Of a stretch of 64,000 nt of DNA, positions 1-12,900 are shown piece after piece. Position numbers and translations under genes: made by a program. How positions within the stretch are numbered: position 1 is the first letter of the stretch; every line of letters starts with the position of its first letter. The stretch comes from Liolophura sinensis (lineage: Eukaryota; Mollusca; Polyplacophora; Chitonida; Chitonidae). The stretch is from positions 870,501 through 934,500 of the forward strand of contig NW_027017953.1 in the NCBI RefSeq assembly GCF_032854445.1. The letters are read 5' to 3'. Under the pieces are notes generated by a model. That model worked only from the letters and a program-made list of their open reading frames with translations. It had not been told where the DNA came from and did no database searches.

Positions 1-1462
1 AAGTATCACTTTCATGTGATTTTTCTCGGTAAAAATAACATGTTTCTAGCTTTGTCATTCCAGCTTGCGTATTTATGTTTGCTGTTTACTATTTCTATGT
101 TACCAGTCTGCCCATTGATCATTATTGTTGCATTTGGCTGTCACCCTGCCTGAGTAATCCCTCTTGGTTTTCTATGTAGTTGTGCTTAATTACCCTGTGC
201 AGCTGGGTAGAACTGAAAGTGAAACTAGTGTAGGTTCTCTATGGCACTAACATTCATACCCAAGCCCTGTTTTACACTGCCTATCCTTATCCCAGTGGAA
301 TACTACTTCAAAGAGCAAGATGTTATATCTCATGTTTGGATGCCAGGAAGCATAAAGAAAAATGCTTGTATAGTTATGCTACAGGAAAAGAGAGTTGGGA
401 GCCTTGAACCAGATACAAGACCAGTTTCTTGGCCTTTGCAGGTTGATATATTTATAGTTGTAAAAGTATGTTAACTTCTTGGAGGACTTATTTCCTCCAG
501 TCGCCCAGTTGGACACATTTCCTAGTTTCGGGATGTTGTCTGTAATAACCAGCTTCTCTGATTTGACTTGAGGCTATCAAACTTTGCCCCTGATACTACA
601 TACATGTACCATTATACTGCCCAAACTTTATGTGGTACTTGTATGTGGTGAAAAAGTGAATAATGAGTGATACACATGTAGATGGGGAACTTACAGAGTG
701 ATGTCGAAACTGATGCAGATGACCAGCTCTATCTGTTACTGCCCATGTTACTTCATCTCTGAAGCTGGTTCGTTAAGACTAAACTGCATAACCAAGCCGA
801 CAGCTATGAGACAAATCTACTAACATACATCCAGCTGTTCTAGGGGATTCACAGAGTCTTTGACAAGACATAGATGTTATCTAAAATAGGCACTTTATAA
901 AGGGAGACAACTGTTATATTGTGAGTGTATGTTGACCCTGTATGAATGTTGTGCACTTTTTAGTGACTATGGTGAAGTTACATGTAAATACTGTATATGA
1001 GGGCATTGGTTTGTACTGTCCTGTTTTGTTCTGGTGGTAGAAGTTTTGGAGTGTCTTACCTTTGTTGTTTGTCCTACTATGTCCAGGCCATGTGGATGTT
1101 GTTTGGTTGAGTGTTGTGCGATTTAGGGTCTAGATTTGCAATAGCTCGTGGCCTTTGTCAGAGGTTTCTTTATCTGTACTTATAGCTCCTGCTCCATACG
1201 TGTACTTGTAGGCTCTGTTCTTTTTGTACATGTAGTTGCACATAGTGTTTTTTTGTTTTTTTCATCATGTGAAATACCATAACTGTTGTACATTGGTAGA
1301 GAAAACAAAGGTGCAGTTTCACAAATTGAGATGATTTTACAAGTTTTAAATAGACAGGATAATAAACGAATAGTAATAAAGTGAATCTTGACAAATAGTG
1401 TTCAAAAGACATGGCTGATGTTTAAATGAATCATAGTGCTGTATGAAGTGAAATGATGACTT
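1..1462. other. Intronic DNA, no coding sequence seen
   Basis: Lies upstream of the first visible FCHO exon, so presumably FCHO intron. Short open frames (for example 241-474) have no splice support, codon bias or recognisable motif. No repeats of note. Confidence 0.6.
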
Positions 1463-2888
1463 AAGCCATTGTGTGATGCAAGATGCTGACTTGTATGGTT
1501 GGAGATGTGAGATCAGCCATTGTGTGATGCAAGATGCTGACTTGTATGGTTGGAGATGTGAGATCAGCCATTGTGTGATGCAAGATGCTGACTTGTATGG
1601 TTGGAGATGTGAGATCAGCCATTGTGTGATGCAAGATGCTGACTTGTATGGTTGGAGATGTGAGATCAGCCAATGTGTGATGCAAGATGCTGACTTGTAT
1701 GGTTGGAGATGTGAGATCAGCCAATGTGTGATGCAAGATGCTGACTTGTATGGTTGGAGATGCGAGATCAGCCAATGTGTGAAGTAAGATGCTGACTTGT
1801 ATGGTTGGAGATGTGAGATCAGCTAATGTGTGAAGTAAGATACTGACTTGTATGGTTGGAGATGTGAGATCAGCCATTGTGTGATGCAAGATGCTGACTT
1901 GTATGGTTTGGAGATGTGAGATCAGCCAATGTATGATGCAAGATGCTGACTTATATGGTTGGAGATGTGAGATCAGCCATTGGGTGATGCAAGATGCTGA
2001 CTTGTATGGTTGGAGATGTGAGATCAGCCAATGCATGATGCAAGCTGCAGACTTGTATGGTTGGAGATGCGAGATCAGCCATTGTGTGAAGCAAGATGCT
2101 GATTTGTATGGTTGGAGATGTGAGATCAGCCATTGTGTGATGCAAGATGCTGACTTGTATGGTTGGAGATGTGAGATCAGCTAATGTGTGAAGTAAGATA
2201 CTGACTTGTATGGTTTGAGATGTGAGATCAGCCATTGTGTGATGCAAGATGCTGACTTGTATGGTTGGAGATGTGAGATCAGCTAATGTGTGAAGTAAGA
2301 TACTGACTTGTATGGTTTGAGATGTGAGATCAGCTAATGTGTGAAGTAAGATGCTGACTTGTATGGTTGGAGATGTGAGATCAGCTAATGTGTGAAGTAA
2401 GATACTGACTTGTATGGTTTGAGATGTGAGATCAGCCAGTGTGTGATGCAAGATGCTGACTTGTATGGTTGGAGATGTGAGATCAGCCAGTGTGTGATGC
2501 AAGATGCTGACTTGTATGGTTGGAGATGTGAGATCAGCCAATGTGTGAAGTAAGATGCTGACTTGTATGGTTTGAGATGTGAGATCAGCTAATGTGTGAA
2601 GTAAGATGCTGACTTGTATGGTTGGAGATGTGAGATCAGCCAATGTGTGAAGCAAGATGCTGACTTGTATGGTTGGAGATGTGAGATCAGCTAATGTGTG
2701 AAGTAAGATACTGACTTGTATGGTTTGAGATGTGAGATCAGGCAATGTGTGAAGCAAGATGCTGACTTGTATGGTTGGAGATGTGGTAATGGAGATGTGA
2801 GATCAGCCATTGGGTGATGCAAGATGCTGACTTGTATGGTTTGGAGATGTGAGATCAGCCAATGCAAGATGCTGACTTGTATGGTTTG
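1463..2888 (+). repeat. 51-bp minisatellite, about 28 copies
   Basis: Unit 51 bp, containing GCTGACTTGTATGGTTGGAG and GTGAGATCAGCC. Two alternating sub-types (TGATGCAAGATGCTGAC and GAAGTAAGATACTGAC) are interleaved in the 3' half, which suggests higher-order duplication. Because 51 is a multiple of three it yields long spurious open frames on both strands. Probably FCHO intron. Confidence 0.97.
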
Positions 2889-3809
2889 GACATCAACCAA
2901 TCTGTGAAGCTGCATCCTGTAATACCAACACACCATCCTTCAGCACATACAAGTAGTTAGCAGGTGTTGGTGTTTCTCTCATACGTGACTTCTGGAATGA
3001 ACGCCTGTCAGGCTGCAGTACAAATAAATCTAGGAAATAATGTTCTTGTTCCAGTCTTGTATATGTAAATGTGTGCGTTGTAAATACTACCTGTTTCTAG
3101 TAGAGCCGTCAAGCTTAGTATTAATTGACCTGAAGCAGCTTTTTCCTCAAAAAGATGTGGTTTCTTGGATAAAGGCAACTACTTACATGGAGTTTTCTTA
3201 CGAATGAGTCACAGTCAGATCCATTGACAGGTGTTTTATCTGTGAAGTTATCTCGGTTGGCTCTCCAAATCTGCTGCAGAGTATTCTATCAGATCAGTGC
3301 ACACCACCCCACCAACAAAAAGTAAGAGGAGGTAACTCTGGGAGCAGGGTGGACTACAGATACATTAATAATGTGTGAATGTGCCGCTTAATGATATTGT
3401 ATGCACTTATTTATGCTCGTGCTTTGATATCTTAATATTTTGCTTACAAGTGTGCATTTTTGTGGGTTTTAGCCCATTGATTTGTGATTGATCAGTCTTC
3501 ATGTGTTGCAGTTGACAACTGGATGATATGCCTATTACATTGTGTGTACATATTTGTAAGCTAAGACTTGCCTGCTGTGATTTCCACCAGCCTCCAGGAC
3601 TGAACTTCTCATTGAGCTACTATAATCATTTTAACTGAAACAGTAAGAAATCTAGCACCATATACTTGAACTTGGAGACCTGAACAGGTCTGGGTTAATA
3701 CCAGTTTGAGAATGATATTTATGATGTCACTACATCCGCTTCAAAACTAATTTAGTTTGAATGCAGGCTGATGGGGTATTTTATTTTTATTATTTTATTA
3801 CTTATGTAG
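2889..3809 (+). other. FCHO intron, unique sequence
   Basis: AT-rich intron ending in a T-rich tract and TATGTAG acceptor. A 42-nt exon-like segment at 3280-3321 is noted among rejected items. Confidence 0.6.
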
Positions 3810-3903
3810 GGTTTTTAAAAGGCTCAAAAGCTAAGAAAAAGGAGAAGAAAAAAGAAAAGAAAAAGAAAGATGAGAAATCAGACGACAAGGACAATGAGTC
3901 AAT
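3810..3903 (+). CDS. FCHO: FCHO exon (first one visible): basic linker segment
   Basis: Encodes [14 protein letters not shown] followed by a Lys/Asp/Glu run ending DNESM. It aligns in position with the basic FALPGIIKKEKD segment of FCHO2 that follows the F-BAR domain. Acceptor TATGTAG, donor AAT|GTAAGT; enters with two leading bases (phase 1) and leaves in phase 2. The other two frames contain stops. A 17-bp array begins about 10 nt past its donor. Confidence 0.85.
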
Positions 3904-6900
3904 GTAAGTATAACTTATATGTTGACATAACTTGTGTGTTGACATAACTTGTGCGTTGACATAACTTGTGCGTAACTTGTGTGTTGACATAACTTGTGTG
4001 TTGACATAACTTGTGCGTTGACATAACTTGTGCGTTGACATAACTTGTGTGTTGACATAACTTGTGCATTGACATAATTTGTGAGTTGACACTATGCATA
4101 GTTAATTTGAATTCTTTCTACCAGAACAACTGTAGGGTCCAGAAAGTTCAAATGTGCTGTTTCCTCTTATCTGTTATTGAGGAATAGTTTGAAAACATGT
4201 AAATGAATAAATGAAGCCTACACGTAGGTGTGGAATAGTTGTAATGAGCCTGTGCTTTGTGTTGAGGCATGATCAACACACAGAACAGCGTAGTCTGATA
4301 CAATTTGTTTACTCTGATGTTTGTGTTGACAGGGATGCAGCTTCCAGTCAGGATGGACATGAAGGGGTAAGTGGTCAGCTAACAATTCAGTTTATTTTAA
4401 GTTATTTGTTATAAAACTGGTATACTAGTATATACAGTATGCCTCTGCAGTACCACTTGTGAGAGAAGGGGAGATGATTTCCAGTGTTTGATGTGTTGTC
4501 TTCACATGTGTTTCTGTTGACAGAATTCCTATGAGGTGGATGACGAGGGTTACAGAATACGACCTGACAATCCTCTGGAAAGTATCCTTTTGTCTGGCAG
4601 TGATAACAGATCTGCATTTAAAATAATTCCTTACATATTCCTCATTTGTCTCATAACAAACGTACAGTTTTGGGATACTTGAGATAACTGTAATGGACAT
4701 TCTGTTGATTTGGGCTGACTTGGGTGTGTGTCTTTGTGATTACCACCCTTAACCTCACTGTAGGTAACACAGACAATGGTGATAAGAACAGTTGGTACTC
4801 CAGTTCAGATAGCGAGTCAGGTAAGTGACTTGGCTACCTTACAGCCGGATCCTAACCGTAAATCGTAACATCACCAATATCATGAACGTAGGGATTTACG
4901 GCAGACACTTTTGATAAATTGATGAGCTCTGACAGCATTTATAGATGGCTAAGCCATGATATGAGGATCATAGTACTAGCCACGTACACCATCATGAAGT
5001 TAGTGATACATTTGCCTTTTTCCACCCAGTACCGGTTTGTCGTATCCCATCCTGTATATAATTATGTTATCTTATTTATTGAAGGTAGCTCAGTCAATTT
5101 ACAATGAAACTGTTCTTCCCCAAGGCCTTGACAGAGAAAACAATATATGGAAAACACATACTTCGAAGTCCAATCAAAAATACATCAATATATATGAAAC
5201 AAGATGAAGCATAGTGTAGTTTGAAAAGTGAAGCTACATATATACAAAAAGCAACAACACAGTAGTTGTGTCCTCACAACTGCCCCAACCAGCAGGAGAA
5301 GTAGGGTAGTAAGATACGGCCTAAAAGTGTAATACTCTTGATAACTGTATGAAGTGCAAAATTCCACTTCTCCTTATCGAGACACTAAAAGGACAAAATT
5401 GACTCCTTTCAGACATCAGTAGTAGCACTGCTGTTTTTTGTCCTTATAGTTGATGGTGAAGGGAAGAAGATCAAGGTAGAAATCCGCCCCTTGAGCCCCA
5501 ATGGAGCCATGCCCTCTGGAACGGTGGAGGATATACGAGCCTCTGTGGAGGCCTTGAGATTATCTCCCACAACAACGGTAACATTTAACACAGCTTGCAT
5601 TTTCATTCGTAACAACAGTCTACTTATTGCCACCCACCATACACGTGGTATGTATGCAATATAAATGTCAATTAAAGAGTGCCGAATGGGAAAATTGGAG
5701 GGATATCTACATTTATTTGCTGTGTTGTAAGCAACAATTGACATGACTTTTACATGTACCTGTGAACAAGGATTGGATAATGGATAATGGTACCCCCTAC
5801 TGATAGTAATGATCTGTCCCCAGCCCTCCATGTTGTTATGTGTGAAGAAGGGGTGGATAATGGTATTAAGACTGGAATTACCTCCTACTGATAGTAATGA
5901 TCTGTCCCCAGCCATCCATGTCTTTACGTGTGAAGAAGGGGTGGATAATGGTATTAAGACTGGAATTACCGGTACTAGTAGTAATGATCTGTCCCCAGCC
6001 ATCCATGGCTTTATGTGTGAACAGGGGTGGATAATGGTATTAAGACTGGAATTACCTGTACTAATAGTAATGATCTGTCCCCAGCCATCCATGGCTTTAC
6101 GTGTGAACAGGGGTGGATAATGGTATTAAGACTGGAATTACCTGTACTGATAGTAATGATCTGTCCCCAGCCATCCATGTCTTGACGTGTGAAGAAGGGG
6201 TGGATAATGGTATTAAGACTGGAGTTACCGGTACTAATAGTAATGATCTGTCCCCAGCCATCCATGGCTTTACGTGTGAACAGGGGTGGATAATGGTATT
6301 AAGACTGGAATTACCTGTACTGATAGTAATGATCTGTCCCCAGCCATCCATGGCTTTACGTGTGAAGAAGGGGTGGATAATGGTATTAAGACTGGAATTA
6401 CCGGTACTAATAGTAATGATCTGTCCCCAGCCATCCATGGCTTTACGTGTGAACAGGGGTGGATAATGGTATTAAGACTGGAATTACCCCCTACTGATAG
6501 TAATGATCTGTCCCCAGCCCTCCATGTTGTTACGTGTGAAGAAGGGGTGGATAATGGTATTAAGACTGGAATTACCCCCTACTGATAGTAATGATCTGTC
6601 CCCAGCCATCCATGGCTTTACGTGTGAAGAAGGGGTGGATAATGGTATTAAGACTGGAATTACCTGTACTGATAGTAATGATCTGTCCCCAGTCATCCAT
6701 GGCTTTACGTGTGAAGAAGGGGTGGATAATGGTATTAAGACTGGAATTACCGGTACTAATAGTAATGATCTGTCCCCAGCCATCCATGGCTTTATGTGTG
6801 AACAGGGGTGGATAATGGTATTAAGACTGGAATTACCTGTACTGATAGTAATGATCTGTCCCCAGCCATCCATGTCTTGACGTGTGAAGAAGGGGTGGAT

Positions 6901-9900
6901 AATGGTATTAAGACTGGAATTACCTGTACTGATAGTAATGATCTGTCCCCAGCCATCCATGTCTTTACGTGTGAAGAAAGGGTGGATAATGGTATTAAGA
7001 CTGGAATTACCTGTACTGATAGTAATGATCTGTCCCCAGCCATCTATGTCTTTATGTGTAAACAAGGGGTGGATAATGGTATTAAGACTGGAATTACCTC
7101 CTACTGATCTGTCCCCAGCCATCTATGTCTTTATGTGTAAACAAGGGGTGGATAATGGTATTAAGACTGGAATTACCTCCTACTGATCTGTCCCCAGCCA
7201 TCCATGTCTTTACGTGTGAAGAAAGGGTGGATAATGGTATTAAGACTGGAATTACCCCCTATTGACTGGAATTACCTGTACTGATAGTAATGATCTGTCC
7301 CCAGCCATCTATGTCTTTATGTGTAAACAAGGGGTGGATAATGGTATTAAGACTGGAATTACCTCCTACTGATCTGTCCCCAGCCATCCATGTCTTTACA
7401 TGTGAAGAAGGGGTGGATAATGGTATTAAGACTGGAATTACCCCCTATTGATGGTAATGATCTGTCCCCAGCCATCCATGTCTTTACCTGTGAAGAAGGG
7501 ATGGATAATCATTGTTGATTCGGTGTGTACATATTAAATGCCACTGTACTGATAGTAATGATCTGTCCCCAGCCATCTATGTCTTTATGTGTAAACAAGG
7601 GGTGGATAATGGTATTAAGACTGGAATTACCTCCTACTGATCTGTCCCCAGCCATCCATGTCTTTACGTGTGAAGAAGGGGTGGATAATGGTATTAAGAC
7701 TGGAATTACCCCCTATTGATGGTAATGATCTGTCCCCAGCCATCCATGTCTTTACCTGTGAAGAAGGGATGGATAATCATTGTTGATTCGGTGTGTACAT
7801 ATTAAATGCCATAAGTTGCTGAGTCCGTGTTAAACAAATTTTAGGGGTGGTATCTCGAAAATACTGTGTTCGTTGTGAGTTCCTCTATGGCCGTAAATGG
7901 GAAGGTCTGCCTGCAGCCTGTGGTTGGTAAAACACCAATCGTAAATAAATAAATCAAAAAGTTCTGCATGTATTGGGCTCTGGGTTTGCATCTGTGTAGA
8001 GCACAACAGCACGAGGAAGATATTCCATCAATGATTCGGCAAGTACATATTAAATACCAAAAATTCCTGACTTAATGTATTGCATATTAAAATCAGTGTT
8101 ATATACTAGGGGTGGTATCTCAAAAAGTACTACATTTATTGAACTCAGGGTTTGCACACATGCAGAGCAATCACACCAGAGGGATATTCCATCGTATATA
8201 TGGTGTGTGCATATTAAATATTGTAAATTACCAAATTTCTGAGTTAGTGTATTATGTGTTCGAATCAAAATGTTAGTGATGTTATCTCAAAAAATACTGC
8301 ATGTATTGACCTGAAGTTTTATATGCATATAAAGCATGATGACACAAGGGTCTGATGGTCTGTGTGCATGTTAATTACTGTAAATTACCAAATTCATGAA
8401 TTGAGTACTTCATGCAGTTGAGCTGAAGTTTTACATTCATGTGTCTCCTACAGGCAAGCTCTTTGTCTTCATAAGTCTTCATTACAACTCAACCAGCTTA
8501 TGTCCTGTTACATTTTTTTCGGTCTGCTGCAGTGATCAAATGCACTAATGCCGACCAAATCAAATGATAAATAAGACAGTAATAATTTCTGGTACTTCTT
8601 GGAAATGAATCCCTGTGGGTGGTGATGGGGTTGTTCATGTTGTAGCCTTTTAATTACAGAAAAGAAGAAGTCAGACTCCTGTGGATAAGATGAAAAGATC
8701 CCAATCTGTCTCAGATACTCTTGAGTAAGTCTCTCTGCACACAGTATTGGGTGTGCTCCTCTGGTCTATACAGTTGTACTGTGTGTTGATGTTATCTCTG
8801 AGTGAGTTACTCTGAGGACAGTATGTGGTGTGCTGCTCTAGTCTATACAGCTGTACTGTACGTTGATGTTATCTCTGAGTGAGTCTCTCTGATGACACTA
8901 TGTGGTGTGCTGCTCTGGTCTATACAGCTGTACTGTACGTTGATGTTATCTCTGAGTGAGTCTCTCTGATGACACTATGTGGTGTGCTGCTCTGGTCTAT
9001 ACAGCTGTACTGTGTGTTGATGTTATCTCTGAGTGAGTCTCTCTGATGACACTATGTGGTGTGCTGCTCTGGTCTCTACAGCTGTACTGTACGTTGATGT
9101 TATCTCTGAGTGAGTCTCTCTGCACACGGTATGTGGTGTGCTGCTCTGGTCTATACAGCTGTACTGTATGTTGATGTTATCTCTGAGTGAGTTTCTCTGC
9201 GCACTGTATGTGGTGTGCTGCTCTGGTCTATACAGATGTACTGTATGTTGATGTTATCTCTGAGTCTCTGATGACACTGTGGTGTGCTGCTCTGGTCTAT
9301 ACAGCTGTACTGTACTGTACATTGATGTTATCTCTGAGTGAGTTTCTCTGCACACAGTATGTGGTGTGTTGCTCTGGTCTCTACAGCTGTACTGTATGTT
9401 GATGTTATCTCTGAGTGAGTCTCTCTGCACACGGTATGTGGTGTGCTGCTCTAGTCTATACAGATGTACTGTATGTTGATGTTATCTCTGAGTGAGTCTG
9501 TCTGATGACACTATGTGGTGTGCTGCTCTGGTCTATACAGCTGTACTGTACGTTGATGTTATCTCTGAGTGAGTCTCTCTGATGACACTATGTGGTGTGC
9601 TGCTCTGATCTATACAGCTGTACTGTACGTTGATGTTATCTCTGAGTGAGTTTCTCTGCGCACGGTATGTAGTGTGCTGCTCTGGTCTATACAGATGTAC
9701 TGTATGTTGATGTTATCTCTGAGTGTGTTTCTCTGCGCACGGTATGTGGTGTGCTGCTCTGTTATATACAGCTGTACTGTATGTTGATGTTATCTCTGAG
9801 TGAGTTTCTCTGGGCACGGTATGTGGTGTGCTGCTCTGATCTATACAGCTGTACTGTACGTTGGTGTTATCTCTGAGTGAGTTACTCTGAGGACAGTATG

Positions 9901-12900
9901 TGGTGTGCTGCTCTAGTCTATACAGCTGTACTGTATGTTGATGTTATCTCTGAGTGAGTCTCTGATGACACTATGTGGTGTGCTGCTCTAGTCTATACAG
10001 CTGTACTGTATGTTGATATTATCTCTGAGTGAGTCTCTCTGATGACACTATGTGGTGTGCTGCTCTGGTCTATACAGCTGTACTGTGTGTTGATGTTATC
10101 TCTGAGTGAGTTTCTCTGCACACAGTATGTGGTATGCTGCTCTGATCTATACAACTGTACTGTGTGTTGATGTTATCTCTGAGTGAGTTTCTCTGGGCAC
10201 AGTATGTGGTGTGCTGCTCTGATCTATACAGCTGTACTGTACGTTGATGTTATCTCTGAGTGAGTTTCTCTGGGCACGGTATGTGGGTGTGCTGCTCTGG
10301 TCTATACAGCTGTACTGTATGTTGATGTTATCTCTGAGTTTTTGTGATGACAGTATGTGGTGTGCTGCTCTGATCTATACAGCTGTACTGTACGTTGATG
10401 TTATCTCTGAGTCTCTCTGGGCACAGTATGTGGTATGCTGCTCTGATATATACAGCTGTACTGTATGTTGATGTTATCTCTGAGTGAGTCTCTCTGATGA
10501 CACTATGTTGTGTGCTGCTCTGGTCTATACAGCTGTACTGAGTGTTGATGTTATCTCTGAGTGAGTTTCTCTGCACACAGTATGTGGTATGCTGCTCTGA
10601 TCTATACAACTGTACTGTGTGTTGATGTTATCTCTGAGTGAGTTTCTCTGGGCACAGTATGTGGTATGCTGCTCTGATATATACAGCTGTACTGTACGTT
10701 GATGTTATCTCTGAGTGAGTTTCTCTGATGACAGTATGTGGTGTGCTGCTCTGGTCTCTACAGCTGTACTGTATGTTGATGTTATCTCTGAGTGAGTTTG
10801 TGTGAGGACAGTATGTGGTGTGCTGCTCTAGTCTATACAGCTGTACTGTATGTTGATGTTATCTCTGAGTGAGTTTCTCTGCGCACGGTATGTGGTGTGC
10901 TGCTCTGATCTATACAGTTGTACTGTGTGTTGATGTTATCTCTGAGTGAGTTTCTCTGATGACAGTATGTGGTGTGCTGCTCTAGTCTATACAGCTGTAC
11001 TGTATGTTGATGTTATCTCTGAGTGAGTTTGTGTGAGGACAGTATGTGGTGTGCTGCTCTAGTCTATACAGCTGTACTGTATGTTGATGTTATCTCTGAG
11101 TGAGTTTCTCTGCGCACGGTATGTGGTGTGCTGCTCTGATCTATACAGCTGTACTGTATGTTGATGTTATCTCTGAGTGAGTTTCTCTGCGCACGGTATG
11201 TGGTGTGCTGCTCTGATCTATACAGCTATACTGTACGTTGATATTATCTCTGAGTGAGTTTCTCTGCACACGGTATGTGGTATGCCGCTCTGGTCTATAC
11301 AGCTGTACTGTGTGTTGATGTTATCTCTGAGTGAGTTTCTCTGGGCACAGTATGTGGTATGCTGCTCTGATATATACAGCTGCACTGTACTGCATGTTCA
11401 GAGAGACCCTGTTTCTGCATGTAAATCTAAATTTGTTTTTTATGTCCAAACACATGCAATAAATCAGTATTAGTGAATGTATTGAAATTATAAATGTGAT
11501 TAAAACTCTGTTTTAGCACATTTGTGAGAAGAAATGGAATTGTAGGACAAATAAATATAGTTAACATCTTGATTTAGAGCATACATGTCTTGACGCTCAT
11601 CGTGCAAATATTTTCAGATATTAAAACCATATTTATATCACTTTTTCCATAACTTTTTCCAGTCTATCATAAGTTTTGCATCTTTTTGATGTTTTCCTTA
11701 CCTTTATTTTAATCTGGCCTGGTCGTTGTCATTGTGTTTTAGCTGTTCCAAACCCAGCCAGGACCTACTGAACTTGGACCTGTTCCCAGCATCCAGCGCT
11801 TCCACGCCCACCGGGGGGAACTACACCCTGCCCTCCCCGCTCTCCCCCACGGTGGACACCAGTGCCACTAGTAGTGTGGCCAACACGCCTGCCCATCCCA
11901 CCAGTAAGTTCTGTGGTGGTGGGACTAAAGCTAAACAAGCACCTGTGTCATGTAATTGTGCTGAAAACCAGATGGGAGCAATCCGTGGCCAAGTGGTTAA
12001 GCTGCTTGCTTTTTCATTGATTAGACACACAAGATGTGGTCTGAAACCCAGCCTTGGATAGGAAATTTTGTGTATAACAAGGCATGATGACACAAATCAT
12101 TTGACAGTGCTCATTGGACCTTTTGTACATTTTTTTTTGAGACCACTGAACTTCTGCAAAGTCATGTGATTTGCATGTGTCCATAAGTCTCATGTAGGAA
12201 AGTTTGTCAGTGATCTGCCAATGGTTAGCTGCTTTCCCCAAACATTCTGTTTTCCTCCACATGTCAAACTGACCGCTATCATTTATGTGGAAAATTCTTG
12301 CATGTGGAGTTAATCAACAATCAGATAAATAATTCAAAACCACAAGATCAGAAGCTAATGCTGTGTCTGACATTTGAAGTTAGCTGGGTAGTGCTACTAG
12401 GGGAGATAAATCAGTCAAAAAAAGTAAATCTTCGGCCATATCGCTAAATATAGTGACTTGAGCTAGTGGATAGATCTAATGGAAACTCCAGATAAAACTA
12501 AACATTTGATTGTGCTCTCAAAGTCATATACAGGTCAGTATACATCGGGAAGTCTTATCTACATCTATTTGAAAACATGTCTACATGTATTTGTAGATAA
12601 TATTTAAAATTTCAGCACAGTTTTTGCCAAATGGCAATATGTCCCTTTGGAAATGAATGCATTTTGATATTTTACTTTGCAGATTTAGAGGATTTATTTA
12701 ACCATTCTGGCCCAACGTCTCCAATCGGACCAAAGTTACCTCCCATGATAAACAGTCACTCTCCACTAACAGGGTTCCCCGCTCCTCCTTTAGCCAGGCC
12801 GTCCTCAAGGAATAAGTCTGTCATTTCCACACAGGTACTTAGAGCCAACTTCATCATCTGATCTGAGAGTTGTCAGAAGTATTCAGTGTGTGTTTCCAGA

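Noticed and set aside
1461-2757. 191- and 268-codon open frames
   Set aside because: 51-bp array translated; no gene support.
3280-3321. 42-nt possible FCHO exon (CTGCAG acceptor, AAAAA|GTAAGA donor, YSIRSVHTTPPTK)
   Set aside because: Phase would fit the next exon, but the acceptor has no clear pyrimidine tract and no FCHO similarity is visible; kept out for lack of evidence.
5409-7186. Many overlapping open frames of 70-227 codons on both strands
   Set aside because: Translation of the 87-bp array in FCHO intron; identical repeats in several frames.
11977-12056. Functional tRNA gene
   Set aside because: The A box is fair, but the B box is degraded and no acceptor stem folds; better explained as a SINE remnant.
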